NCBI RefSeq assembly: GCF_949628265.1
Contig: NC_088786.1
Coordinates: forward strand, 27,177,681-27,241,680
Direction: 5' to 3'
From: Cloeon dipterum
Taxonomy: Eukaryota; Arthropoda; Insecta; Ephemeroptera; Baetidae
DNA length: 64,000 nt
Within the stretch, counting starts at the first letter, position 1. Every line of letters begins with the position of its first letter. Of this stretch, positions 1 to 15,869 are shown piece by piece. The translations under genes and the position numbers were made by a program. Below the pieces are notes generated by a model. It had not been told where the DNA came from. It ran no database searches and saw only the letters and a list, made by a program, of their open reading frames with translations.

Positions 1-3000
1 ACCTATCGTATGTGCTCGCATTGCCACTAGTATTACTGATGTATAAGCTTGTATTTTGAATAAAAATAAATGTTGATTGTTTTTAATCAACGTGAGATTT
101 GAGTGAAAAATCAAGACAGAAAAATAAAAATCTTGAGTTAAATCTTGAGATAGGGTATTGTATATCGTTTTTGTCAAATTTTAAAATGTCACCCTTGCAA
201 ATCCAATAATGAAAACTGTTATTCGCGCGTGTCTCTAGAACTCACCAACATGTGTGTAGTAACAATAAGAAGCCCAAATTATTTCAAATTTTAATTTAAA
301 AAAATTACATGATGTTGAGCTGAATCACAAATAAATAAATAAAAATGAGTTAATCTTCAGAAGTAAAGAGGACTAGAAAGTAGGAACTACTGTTTCTAGA
401 TTAAAAAGCACTAGGTGGTTCTGACGTGTGGGGGAGAGTTAAATGCAATAAATCAAACCAAATATGTCTTTCATCGCGAAAATTAAAAAAAATTCACCAA
501 AAAAACGTGACAATTAAGGACTGGGAATGAAGCCTACGCTCCCTTTGAATGGGACTATGGGACCTATCTAATGTGGTAGAGGAATGGGGAGAGGAAATTT
601 TCGTCAGTTCGTCCTTCACTGCCAAACCAGAAAGTTGAGTAAAGAAATAAACATTGATATGTAGAGTTCAGAAAACTACAAAATGGCAACTGTAAGTCAA
701 ATCGGCAAATTTCTGTTTAACTATAAATGTCATGTTTTTTATTAATCATTCTCTCAGTTTCACATTTCTTTTGATTAAATTTGCTTTTCATTTTAGTTTA
801 TACCGAAAAGAAATAAAAACTTTTGATTCTATTATGAACTTTTTAACTGATGTTTAATTATGTTGAAGCATTATTCTCGATCGAATCCAGTCCACATGAC
901 ACTGCTGGGGACAGGGTTGCGAATTTTTTGCTGTCCTTCCCAAGTGCTATACGTTCATCTTCTCTTCGTGTAAGAGGGCGGTGTGTGCTATTATTTATAC
1001 TGATATAGGAAGCTGAGCAGGCGGCATATTTCTTGCAAAGACACATTGAAGATATGGAGCTGGAGCGAGTTTTCTCCATCGAACATATTGGATAAAACGG
1101 CGGAGCATAGATAAAAGTAATGTATACTTATTTTCACGAGTGCCCGCCTCAATACGAGTTCTCAACCTTTGTTTTGTCACACAATTGCTATCAAATTGCA
1201 TCAAAGACCTGGCTGGCAAACAAATGTTTGTCACTTTCCGCTCGTGGATTTGAAAATCAGATTCCCGTAAGTTCTATCATCTATAAATAAATCGGTTTTC
1301 CTTGGAAATATGAAGTTTATTTTTTCATTTCATATAGCAGCGCTAATGACATTAGCTCATTTGCCATGATTTGGATTGTGCATAAACGTCAAATCATGAA
1401 TCAAACACAGCATAGGATTTTATTGAACGGTTGCATGGAGTAGGATATTGAAGAGAATGTTGCGCAATATATTCAGTGCAACAAATATCACAACAGCCCC
1501 CTGCATGTTGCTACTGAAGGAACAAAATAATCTGCTGCTGGGAAAAAACACGAACAGCAACTCCTGCGCGGGATTATGCGCCACGATTTGATCGCGAATA
1601 AATTGAGACAGCGATACGATCTGACGGTATAATTATATTTTTGCCGCAGACTGATCGCAAAGAGAAAAAGCTGTCTGTGATGGGAGAGTGTGTGTGTGTG
1701 TGTGGTGTGCATGGCACAGCCACAGCCTGCAGACCAAAGTATAGCGCAATTCAGGCGCAAAACTAACACAAAGCTATAGCGTGGCATCGAAATGCGCCGA
1801 GTCAACATTTTTTGTTTGGGGAGCTTATTTCTGCTTTATCGGCAACCTCGATCTCAACTACAACAATAAAATAGAGAGCTGGCTCGCCACAATCTCTGCA
1901 GCCGTGGTGTGAGATAGATATACATTATGTGCGCCGGGAATTATGAGCATCGCTCAAACCCTCGTGGACGTAAAGCATGCATGGGATTTTGTCAAGTGTG
2001 CGCGCCGCACACTCACAATCGGCGATTTTACTCACGGCCACAGCTTATTTGTTTCTTATCAGCCTCCCTTCTTGCGTCGTTTTTTATTACATCTGCCGTG
2101 AAATATTTTTTGCGTTCTACCATCTTTTCGCTATGTGGTGCATAGCAGTTTCAGAAAATAACTGATATTTTATTGATTTTTGTTGCCAGGACATCAATGA
2201 AACACGGAGAAATATTTTCTTGGTTGTTTAAATGTGTTTGAACGCAAAATAACTTTGCTGATAAATTAAAATATATTTTACAATGGACAATGCTAAAATT
2301 AGAATGGATTCTAAAATAAATTAAATCCCCCATTTGGTGTGATTTTTCCTATAGCAGATTATAATTCTGATGGTTGGAACTCTTAATAGTTTATTTATAA
2401 TTCATCCAATGGATATGCAGAATCTAGAAATTATTTTCTGTATTCGTGCCATGGCGAAATTTGAGCCTTTGGCAAAGAGTGCAAAAGACACTATAAAAAA
2501 TCTTATATAGATTTAAGTTTCATCTTTTGAATCTTTGTGGTTTCTCTGAAGACCTTTAACATTTATTTAGTGTGTTGTTGAAATAGATGCATCCTGGTGA
2601 AAACTGCATATTAACAGGGCAGATAATAAAGTGGCATGTTCATGATTGCTAACATTTATAAACGTAAAAAATAAAAATAAACCAAACCATCGTTTAATAA
2701 TTAACTATATGGTCCAAATAATGCTCCTTGAGCAATCTCGAGTTTCTGCGGACATCTCCAAAGTGGGGTTTGGATGGTTTCAATGAACCAACAAACACAG
2801 AAAACATTCCACACTGGCAATTTTCTTTACTGCTCGCATTATTTGTTTGTTAACTCTTCCTACAAACTTGCAAGGGTGCGAAAGTCTGTACAACGAAGTT
2901 CCTGTTGAAGAAAGATGGAAAATCTAAAATATCGGTGGACGTACAGAGGTGTGCGTGTCGAACCATAAGCAATTATAACACGTGAAATGAAAGTGGTATT

Positions 3001-6000
3001 TTACTTTAAAATCAAGTTTATACTTCCCATTATTTAGATATAAATCAAAACAAATGTAGTCATGCAGGCATAGATTTCCAGTAGTTATCAATCAGCAAAA
3101 TTGTCAAAATAATTTTACAAAATCCATTTTGTTTACATTTACACTTGAAGGATCAAAACAAAACTTTATTCCTAATATCAAAGCACCCTACCCCACAGAA
3201 ATACTTAAGTTTTTTTTTCTAAAACTGGCTTGTGACTCGTAAATTCGCTTACGTTTGTCATTAAAAAGAACATTTAGATCAGACTCTCATATTCCAAGAG
3301 ATAATCCATTAACAACGTCTGCCAAAGTAAAAATGATACCATTTTCATGCAAATGAATCCAAGTCGGATTCGTACAGCTCAAGCAGCAAGCTCGTGTGTG
3401 TGTGTGTGTGTCTGCCACGGTTTAGCGAAATATAATAATGAAGAGGCGCGCGGGCGCGTGCAGAGAGAAGACAAAAACACATCTCGCCCCTAATCGGCTT
3501 TATTTGGCCTGCTCAGCTGCTGTGGCGAGAGAGCTAGATGATTTTTGCTGCTAGACCCACGTGAACACGGTGCGATTTATTTATGAGAAACGACACGGCT
3601 TGTTTTGTTGATAAGAATTACAAATTTTATTTTAAACCCTCTCCTGCCGCCGCCGCCACCGCCAGCCGGCTTAATTGAATACACTCCTCGCAGCAGTGGG
3701 ATTTCAGACCGCAGCAGCGCACGGCTAAACCGAATGAGAGATTTGAATATATAAACTTCCTCCGCGGACAGAGCAGATTTTTGGCACAATGTGTGTTTGT
3801 GCAAGGCAAAAATATTCCCCACAAAAACATTTTTGGCGTGTGGAAGTTATAGTTCAAGTAATATGCTCTTTGGAATTCAAAACGTCCCCAATAAAAATGA
3901 AGCGCTATTCTTCAAATGAAAAAATGACAAATATTTGAAGAAAACTTTTTTTTTAACTTATCATTACGAGAGTAGCTAGACTGTTTCTTGAGCTTCATAT
4001 CAATAGATTTAGACAAATTTAGACTGATCAACTATTTATCTGAGTCAATCGTGACGGGATCACCATATGTGCATGAATCATGAAATTTCCAGCCAATTGA
4101 ACCACATTTAAAAACGTCTAAAAATCCTTTATGAATTGCCAAAAATATATACTATAGTGACTATAATAACAGTTAAAATCCGCTTCTAAATATCGGATAA
4201 AATTCGCAAGAATGCAAACTTTTGGTTTATGCAATTTCTTACAATTTTCTAAAAGATTTTTCAGCCCAAAAATAAATTTGATCTGTTTGAGTTTTTGAGT
4301 GCATGCGTGAAGGTTTATTTCAAATTTTAAGACCTATACCCAGTAATTTTTGTTCCAGGGGGAGAGCAAGGGAAATGTTAAACTGCGTCGTATTTTTCAA
4401 ACTTCAACTTGAGGGAACCTCTGACCCCTTTAATTTCTTAAAAAAAAACTGAAATTAAGAATTACATAAAGTGTCAGGGACATAACCAATCTGGTCTTGA
4501 ATAAGGATTTGAAGTTGGAAATTCTCCAAGACAGTGAACAATTTTACACAAACGGTTTTTCCTAATTCCGTTGAAACTTCTCAAGGGCGTGTAAGTCCTG
4601 CGGTACAAACTCAAGTACCGTCTAAAGCATATCCTGGACATGAGCTTTTTTCTCCTTGATACTACTTGTGGCATCAACAGGAAAAATTAGATTTGAAAGG
4701 TGTACTTTGACCTATTATTGGAGAAATGAAATGAAATTGAATGAGAATTAACCTATTTTGATCCAACAAAAACAATATAACCATTATTATTTCTTTTGCC
4801 AAAAAATAAAAACCCGTCTGGAAGTCTAGTGCTAGTGATAGAGTTAAAATTATAAAGAACTTAATACAACTTATATTTGAGTTTTGGCTATATTGTTTTG
4901 AATTTATTAAAAACTGATACACTTCGAACAATAAATTCCTTGAAGCATTTTGAGTTCGTTTCAATTTCTAAAGAACTACAAGAAAATCAAGCAGTGGACT
5001 TTTTTGTCCCACTTTGCCTCTTGGATCTCTACAAATTTACATAGATTTAAAGAAAGAGAGCAGCGAACGACCGACCGACCGCACGACACGGAAAATAAGG
5101 GAGAGCAGAGAGAGGAAGCTAGTTATGGTTATTCTCGCTCTTTGATAGATAAAAAGGCTCCTCTGGGACACTTCTCTGATTGAATTTCCTGCTGCTAGCA
5201 TTTGATGGAAGTGCACTACTCACACAAAGCCAAATGGGCACATACTCTGCTCGGCTGGGGAAAATATGATTGCACCTCTCAACGCTTTCCGCCTATCATA
5301 GCACTTGAGCCGAAATATGTAACGCTCGCACCGTATAAAGGGAACTTTGCACCTGATTGATCATAGAGTGAGACTCGCGATTGCAACGTCAAAAGATCAG
5401 GGGAAATCTACTTACTAGACGCAAGTCTTACGTTGAGCAAAGTTATACCCTAGCTCTCGATCTCTGGAAAATCAACAGGGAGCGGGAATAAGAACACACT
5501 TCAAAAGTGGTCGTGCTCCAAACAATATGAGGAAAGCGAACACTTATTACATTGAAATAAATTATACGTGGCTACAGTATTTATTTGGAAACCGTTTGGA
5601 ACGTGTTATTCAGTCTAAAAATTAGTTGTGGCTCATGTGCCCAGGTTTAGCCCACACACACACACACACACACTACATTTTTTAAAATAAAATATTTTTC
5701 ATTTCTCACGTCAGCCACGTCACGTCATTGTTTTACTTTCTTAAATTGTATATTATTTATTTCAACAGCTTATAAACACACAATTTAATTTCACTATAAG
5801 ACTGTAAAATTACCTAATAAAAATGTAATTAAAATAGAGAAAAAAATTAATTAAATTATTTCAACTGGATAAAAATTTATCAATTTATGGAGGTTAGTTT
5901 TCAGTCAAATTTTAACCATCGCTATATATTCCGCCAATTCAGCCCTCCCATTTTTCCTCATCCGCTTCTCATAATTTTCCCCAACCGCCTAACCTGCGCC

Positions 6001-6196
6001 TACCCTAGCCCTTATTTCAACAGCAAACCGACTTTCACGACCAAAATGACATCTATCTTCACTTCGTAAAACTACTCACAGATACCAGGTCTGTGAATGT
6101 TGTGAGAAAAATCCCGCCAAAATCCAGGCAGCCGGCCTTCCGCATCTGGAATTATTATACAATTTCAGCCACAACACAGCAGAACACACCACAAAG
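1..6196. other. non-coding flank with three GC-rich islands
   Basis: I see no coding exon here. The background is AT-rich, with GC-richer, CpG-bearing islands at about 1480-2060, 3370-3850 and 5040-5560. The islands carry (GT)n at 1688-1704 and 3394-3411, a short (GACC)n near 5069, and a GCC-rich patch near 3640-3665; (CA)n lies at 5653-5673. Open frames in the islands are short, low in complexity and overlap on both strands. The last ~80 bases up to 6196 end in CAAAG|gtattc, a usable splice donor, so they could be a 5' leader exon for the Cks/Spindly unit. The rest may be an intron or intergenic DNA of a gene further left. Confidence 0.5.
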
Positions 6197-6437
6197 GTAT
6201 TCTGATTTCAACATTCTCGCCCGGTTCTATGAAATTTAGAATTTCAGAAATCCATCAACACTTCTGACTTATGATTTATGAATCATTTTTGCTGTCACTG
6301 GTCACGATCACTCGCAAACTCGAATAGGTTTGTTATAAAAAGTTTTTCCTGGCATCAGGTCGCCAAACAAACAACAATGTGTATATGTAATTATTTTTTT
6401 CTGAAAAATACCAACAGAATATTTTGGATTCCAGGCA

Positions 6438-6689
6438 ATGCCAGTTGATGATATAAGATATTCTGAGAGATACACTGACGACCAGTTCGAGTACAGACAC
6501 GTCCAGTTGCCTCCAGAACTAACTCCCAAAGTACCTACGACGCACTTGATGACAGAAACTGAGTGGCGCAACCTGGGAGTGCAACAAAGTCCTGGCTGGG
6601 TGCACTACATGCTTCACGCTCCTGAACCGAATATTTTACTCTTCCGTCGCCCCATCAACTGCCCTGTAGAATATTTTCACCTCTCCTAG
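6438..6689 (+). CDS. Cks: cyclin-dependent kinase regulatory subunit (Cks family)
   Basis: Cks proteins bind CDKs and dock phosphorylated substrates onto the cyclin-CDK complex; they are needed for mitotic progression. The 83-residue uninterrupted ORF covers the whole family fold: FEYRHV at residues 17-22, [20 protein letters not shown] ending at Trp54, then HYML, HAPEP at 60-64 and LLFRRP at 67-72. The phosphate-pocket residues Arg20, Trp54 and Arg71 and the hinge residues His60 and Glu63 are present, but the last position of the family hinge HxPEPH is Asn65. The tail after FRRP ([10 protein letters not shown]) does not resemble the usual short basic tail. A good acceptor (ttccag, ending 6434) lies 3 nt before the ATG, so the leader is probably spliced. 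The stop TAG sits inside a pyrimidine-rich acceptor-like sequence and is 3 nt from the next start. The MPxDxI start looks closer to the Cks85A-type than the Cks30A-type fly paralogue; that is from memory. Confidence 0.95.
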   Translation: MPVDDIRYSERYTDDQFEYRHVQLPPELTPKVPTTHLMTETEWRNLGVQQSPGWVHYMLHAPEPNILLFRRPINCPVEYFHLS

Positions 6690-6692
6690 AAA

Positions 6693-8660
6693 ATGAATCT
6701 TGAAGTGGAAAACCTCGACGAAAATCAGCTCAAGTCCAAGATATTTGAATACATCAAGGCGCTGGAGGTGAAATTTTGGTAGTCTCTGAAGTAAAAATTC
6801 CTAATTTTTAATTACGTTAGGAAAAAACTCAAGAAAACCATGCATTGAAAATGAAATTGGGGCAAAGTGACAAACTTTGCATTGATTTGAAAGAAGATAA
6901 CGAGACCTGCACAAAGGAAATCGCGGATAAAGAAGGCGAAATAAAAGCGTTGAGAGAAAAATTGAAGAATGCAAGCAAACCAGTTGACTCATCTGATAAG
7001 GTTTGACCTTATAGTTATTTAACAGTCAAAATTAATAAAAATAATCATGTATGTAGGATGATCAAATTGAAGCCCTTCAGGAGAAACTTGAAGCACTCCA
7101 GTTGCAGCTGAGAAACAATGCCAAAGAACTGGAACTTGCTACAGCAGCAAATCAAGACGAAACTTTGAACAGTGATTTGTCCTTGGCTAAGGTTGTGATC
7201 GCCTTATGTGATTTTATGCTAAATTAATTTTTAATTCTTGTGCAGCATGACTTGTCCAATTTTGAGCTTGTGCATCAAGAAAGCTGTTCCAGATATGAGG
7301 AAACAATTAAAGGACTGAATCAAGAGCTAAATGAGAAAACCAGATCCTTGTGCCATTTAGAATCTACTGTTGAAAACCTGAAAATTGAGCTGCAGACGCT
7401 GCGAGAGAAATTTGAGGTATTTTGGTGTGGTTAAGCAACACTATAAGCAGTTTTATTGACACATATTGACAGGAAAAAGAGGAAGAGGCCATCTTTTTGC
7501 AAAATGAGCTCATGCTATATAAGCAGCCAGTTGCTGAAGTGGAACCAGAGGCAAACAAAGAAAGAGGCAACTCTCTGTTTTCGGAGGTGGAAGATAACCG
7601 TGTGAAAGCACTTGCTGCCCTGAAAAACACCAAACGCGGTGCGGAGCAGGCTTACAGAGACCTTGCAGTCGCCAAGAGCGAGATCCAAGCCTTGAAGGTT
7701 AAAAATGCTGATAGAATTTTGTAATTTGAACTAAATTTGTGTCTAAATTTGTTAGGTTCAAAATTTCTCTTTACACCGCAAGTGGGATGACTTGGTATTT
7801 GGCAACACCATGTTGGATCAGTCTGAAGAAAAACTGGTTGGCAAATTGAAGGAAAAAGTCAAGGTGGTTACATAAACCGACCTTTTGAGCTTCGTAGATT
7901 TTAATTCATCCTTGTCCACAGTGTTTGACTGAGAAACTCGCAAAGTGTGAAATGGATGCCTTGAAATCAATTGGAGACCGCATCCCAAAATCCTTGGAAA
8001 ATCACCAGTGGGTCAAATTATTGATGGAAGACCAGAAGTATTGAAAGCTTATGTCTTCCTACATTTGTTAATCCATTGAAATTTAATGTGCTGCAGGAAA
8101 AGGGAAAATGAGCTCGAGTCGAAAATACGCTCAATGGAAATGTCTAACTTGCTGGCTGAGGAAGCTGTGATTCGAGCCAAGAGGAAGTTAAACATGAAAG
8201 TGGCTGAAATCACTGCACTCGAGGCTCAATTGGGAAAGGCCAAGCTTGATCTGGAGAATTGCAAGGAAAAAGAAGAGGGCGCGGCTATTCCATTACCTTC
8301 AGGTGAATTGATTTGGAAATCCTATTCTTACCAAATAAATGAATTCCCAATTTCTCGTATGTTTAGCCCCTGCCCTAAACAATCTTGCAGCTCCAGTTGC
8401 TAGTATTGATATTTGTCAAATGACGCCAGTAAGAGCGAATGCATTAAACAGGCTACTTGGCTCGATCATAGCCAAGAATGAAAGCATGAAATTATCTGAA
8501 GATACTAAGGAAGAGGAAGCACAGAACGACAAACCCAAAGTAAGACTGAAATTTTTCGTATTCAAATTAATAATTGCATTCTTTTTAAAAGCCATTGATG
8601 AAACCTGCGTCAAAGTTCATCGTAAAACCAACCAAGATGATTACCTCCAAAAAGAATTGA
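6693..8660 (+). CDS. Spindly-like dynein adaptor, coiled-coil protein, ten exons
   Basis: Spindly recruits dynein-dynactin to kinetochores and helps silence the spindle checkpoint. I read ten exons: 6693-6767, 6821-7000, 7057-7191, 7246-7416, 7473-7697, 7756-7863, 7922-8037, 8097-8302, 8367-8539 and 8592-8660. All introns are GT-AG, mostly 50-65 nt, and phase is kept throughout, giving 485 residues. Heptad-rich coiled coil covers about residues 1-210 and 225-400. Residues 219-230 read GNSLFSEVEDNR, matching the Spindly motif that contacts the dynactin pointed end. The tail is basic (KPTKMITSKKN) and lacks the C-terminal CaaX box of vertebrate Spindly. I do not see the AAxxG signature of the N-terminal CC1 box, so the N-terminus may be diverged or incomplete. 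Retention of the 52-nt intron 8540-8591 would give another C-terminus ending near 8780. The start lies 3 nt after the Cks stop, in the same frame. Confidence 0.85.
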
Positions 8661-8815
8661 GAGGTGCTCACGCTGACCCACATTCCTTCTCAAACTGTTT
8701 TTTTGCAGTTCAGACCTTGCTGGTCTTAATTTTGAGTACTGCTTTTATTTCGCAAGAAGTGAGGAAATTCCCTCAGGTTTGAGCTGATCTTCGTCAATTA
8801 CTATTTGAAATGAAT

Positions 8816-8821
8816 AATAAA
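8816..8821 (+). terminator. poly(A) signal of the Cks/Spindly unit
   Basis: AATAAA lies 156 nt after the Spindly stop codon. A possible intron in the 3' region (donor near 8665, acceptor TTTTTTTGCAG near 8708) lies between the stop and this signal. Confidence 0.6.
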
Positions 8822-9161
8822 CCAATACTTTGTCAGGATCCGCGTGATTTTTCAATTATAAACTTTAAAAAATACTAATGCTGCCACTACTGCATGAAAC
8901 ACACCAATCAATTTTGCCATTTCTTAAAGGCGTCGAAATAATATTTACAGCAATCAAAGTCTAGTGTTAATCTTTTCTCTAAATAATACAAAAATTCTCA
9001 CCATTTAATATTTTCATACTTTTTTATTATACCTCAAATGAAAACTAAAAAGCTGTGAAATATCCTAGAAGTTAAGAAAGCTGTTCACCTTGTTACATAC
9101 ATGAGCCATAAAATGGACTGAAAAGGTTATTTTCGTGAAATCAGAGAATCATTACTTCATT
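8822..9161. other. AT-rich spacer
   Basis: I see no gene here. A minus-strand AATAAA (TTTATT on the plus strand near 9022) could serve the minus-strand reading frame at 9162-9565. Confidence 0.4.
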
Positions 9162-9565
9162 TCAACTAAACATCAGTTTTTGCTCTTTTCTCATTGCCAT
9201 GAAACACTGCTCTGCGGGAATTTTTGAATTTGGCGCTGCAGCGGTGACTGGTGTTCCGCTTCCCAGGCGTAAAGTTTGACGTACCAATACCAGCTGACCT
9301 ACATCATCGTTGGACACCATTCTGTTTTGCAGTACTGCTTGCCACTTGTTATCTTTAGAGCGCACTTAGCAACTTTTGCAAATTCAGTCGGGCCGATTCG
9401 AAACGAGGGTGGCCCGCAGGAGTCATGCAGCTCTTCGATCTCTAAGGCACCATCGCAGCTGAAAGCCAACAACGTAGGTGCACCAATCGAGTTGTTATGT
9501 TGATTTTTCCAAATTATTTTGACATTGCCTATCGTTATCTGTGTGTCCTTCCCTTGATAGTGAAT
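9162..9565 (-). pseudogene. unrecognised minus-strand coding-like stretch with a frame change
   Basis: Two minus-strand frames read like protein and join end to end. The first is open from 9565 to TAG at 9299-9301 and reads, in part, ITIGNVKIIWKNQHNNSIG, then GAPTLLAFSCDGALEIEELH, then GPTEFAKVAKCALK. The second is open from 9365 to TGA at 9162 and continues plausibly with DNKWQAVLQNRM and VGQLVLVRQTLRLGSGTPV. They overlap over 9299-9365, where no intron could fit, so joining them needs a -1 shift near 9355-9365. A stop at 9566-9568 precedes the first frame, with a possible acceptor (CTATCAAG) just inside it. It could be a decayed gene, a terminal exon with a sequence error, or a true frameshift site. 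Local composition is clearly less AT-rich than its surroundings. I do not recognise the family. Confidence 0.35.
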
Positions 9566-10172
9566 TTATGTACCGTCACACATTTATGTCTGATTCATGA
9601 ATTACGCGTTTGACGTTTGCTGCATCCTGTATTGTTAGAAACTGTGGTAGTTTTCAACTGAACTCAACTGGTGAGTGATTTTGTTCGCAACATCAAAATA
9701 CATACACATCTCTGTGTCATCACTTTTTCGCCCTTTCACTTTTTATACTGACACGGAAATGAGCAATATAATATAGATTGGTTATGTTTATCTATTTAAC
9801 AAACTCAATTCCCAATCGAAAAAGCAGCTGTTTTCCTCTGTGTAATTATAAATAATTTCAGTTTCTATTTGTAAGTTAAACTTTAATGCTCACAAATACA
9901 TTATCTTGAAAAGCTTTCCGCTTTATGAAAACATAAATATTGATATAATTGCGAATATAATAATACATACATACATACATTACTTATTTCAATGGGAAAG
10001 GTATTATGTGTATTATTTTATTTTTCAACACATAATATTTTAAAACACATCACATTTGATCGTATTATTTTAAGTGTTTTGTTGTCTACTTATACGAATT
10101 GGATTGAAACTGAACTCGTCGTCAGTTATGTTGGTGAGAGCTCACAGATAGATAAGGTTTTTACTGTTGCAG
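9566..10172 (+). other. probable TMEM184 leader exon end and first intron
   Basis: A strong plus-strand donor, CAACTG|gtgagt, ends a possible untranslated exon at 9670. The acceptor TTACTGTTGCAG ends at 10172, 4 nt before the TMEM184 start codon, so a first intron of about 500 nt is likely. The transcription start cannot be placed from sequence alone. A short (ATAC)n lies at about 9964-9980. Confidence 0.45.
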
Positions 10173-10176
10173 AGAA

Positions 10177-14870
<4,694 letters not shown>

Positions 14871-15869
14871 ACGAACTGGAAACGCACCGAACCCGTTATA
14901 CATGTACCTTGTACATTTCCTCAGCAATCTTGCTACAGTCTGACTTTGATCTCCCCCTCGTTACGGCAGCAAAGTCTCAGCCACATTCTGTTTTGCTTTG
15001 GTTTGCACAGTCATTCTGGAGCAATTTTAGTTGCATTTTCCAAGTGACATAAATTCATTGTGATTATATTTTTTAGCCTCAAAAGGGTTGGACGTCATTT
15101 CATATGATAACAGGTTCCTTTGATTGTGGTTTTCCTATAGGTCCTTTAATTAAATTTGGCAAAACAAAGCCCAAAGTGAGAAGGTAACTTAAGCTCTGTT
15201 TCGCCAGATAAATTTCTCTGTTGATTAGTTTTACCCAGGGTTCAAGTTTAAAATGTTTGTTCGTTGTATATTGTATGTGTCGCTAATCTTTTTTGCGATG
15301 TTCTCTGATCAGAAACGCGCTACGATATCAAAACATCTCCAGTCCATGTTATGGAGGCTGTTGCTCATGGATGATTTTTACCATTGACGGATGTCATTGA
15401 AATCTCCTTGATTAAGAGTCACCAGAAGTCTTTAAGTGTTAAAACTATTTGAGGGTTAAATGTTGCATTTTATGGGCAAAATGCTGTGAGAAAAATCAAG
15501 GTCAAATGAGTACTGGTTTTATAAAATATAAAAAATGCAAGCCTTGGAAACAGAACTGCATATTTTCGTCTATGCATTTTTGACTGAGGTGTTGACAGAT
15601 AAGCAAAATTGATATTTTTCTTCAATATGGTGATTGGCAATTTTGATTTTACCGATCGAAATTATAGAGCAATTTCATTCTGTTTGAAAAGACCTTGCAG
15701 AAAAAATCTACAAATGTCTATTATATAATACACATTATTATCACAAACATGAATATAAATAAACAAAGCGAATATACAAAAATGGAAATGGTATTGTCAT
15801 TAAAAGCTCTGCTTGTAAACTAACAATCTTACATTTATTTTCAGCTATTCACAGTAATGGGGAAGGAAA
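14871..15869. other. TMEM184 3' UTR and convergent gene ends
   Basis: No coding exon is visible. The AATAAA at 15758-15763 on the plus strand is the first good candidate end for the TMEM184 mRNA, giving a 3' UTR of about 0.9 kb. On the minus strand, AATAAA at 15834-15839 lies 31 nt after the stop of the facing gene. The two transcript ends are therefore within about 100 nt and might overlap. Confidence 0.55.
15834..15839 (-). terminator. poly(A) signal of the minus-strand B9-like gene
   Basis: TTTATT on the plus strand reads AATAAA on the minus strand, 31 nt beyond the TAA stop of the facing small gene. Confidence 0.6.

Noticed and set aside
1488..1808. 106-codon minus-strand frame
   Set aside because: It crosses a (GT)n microsatellite and contains only Cys/Arg/Ser-rich sequence without features.
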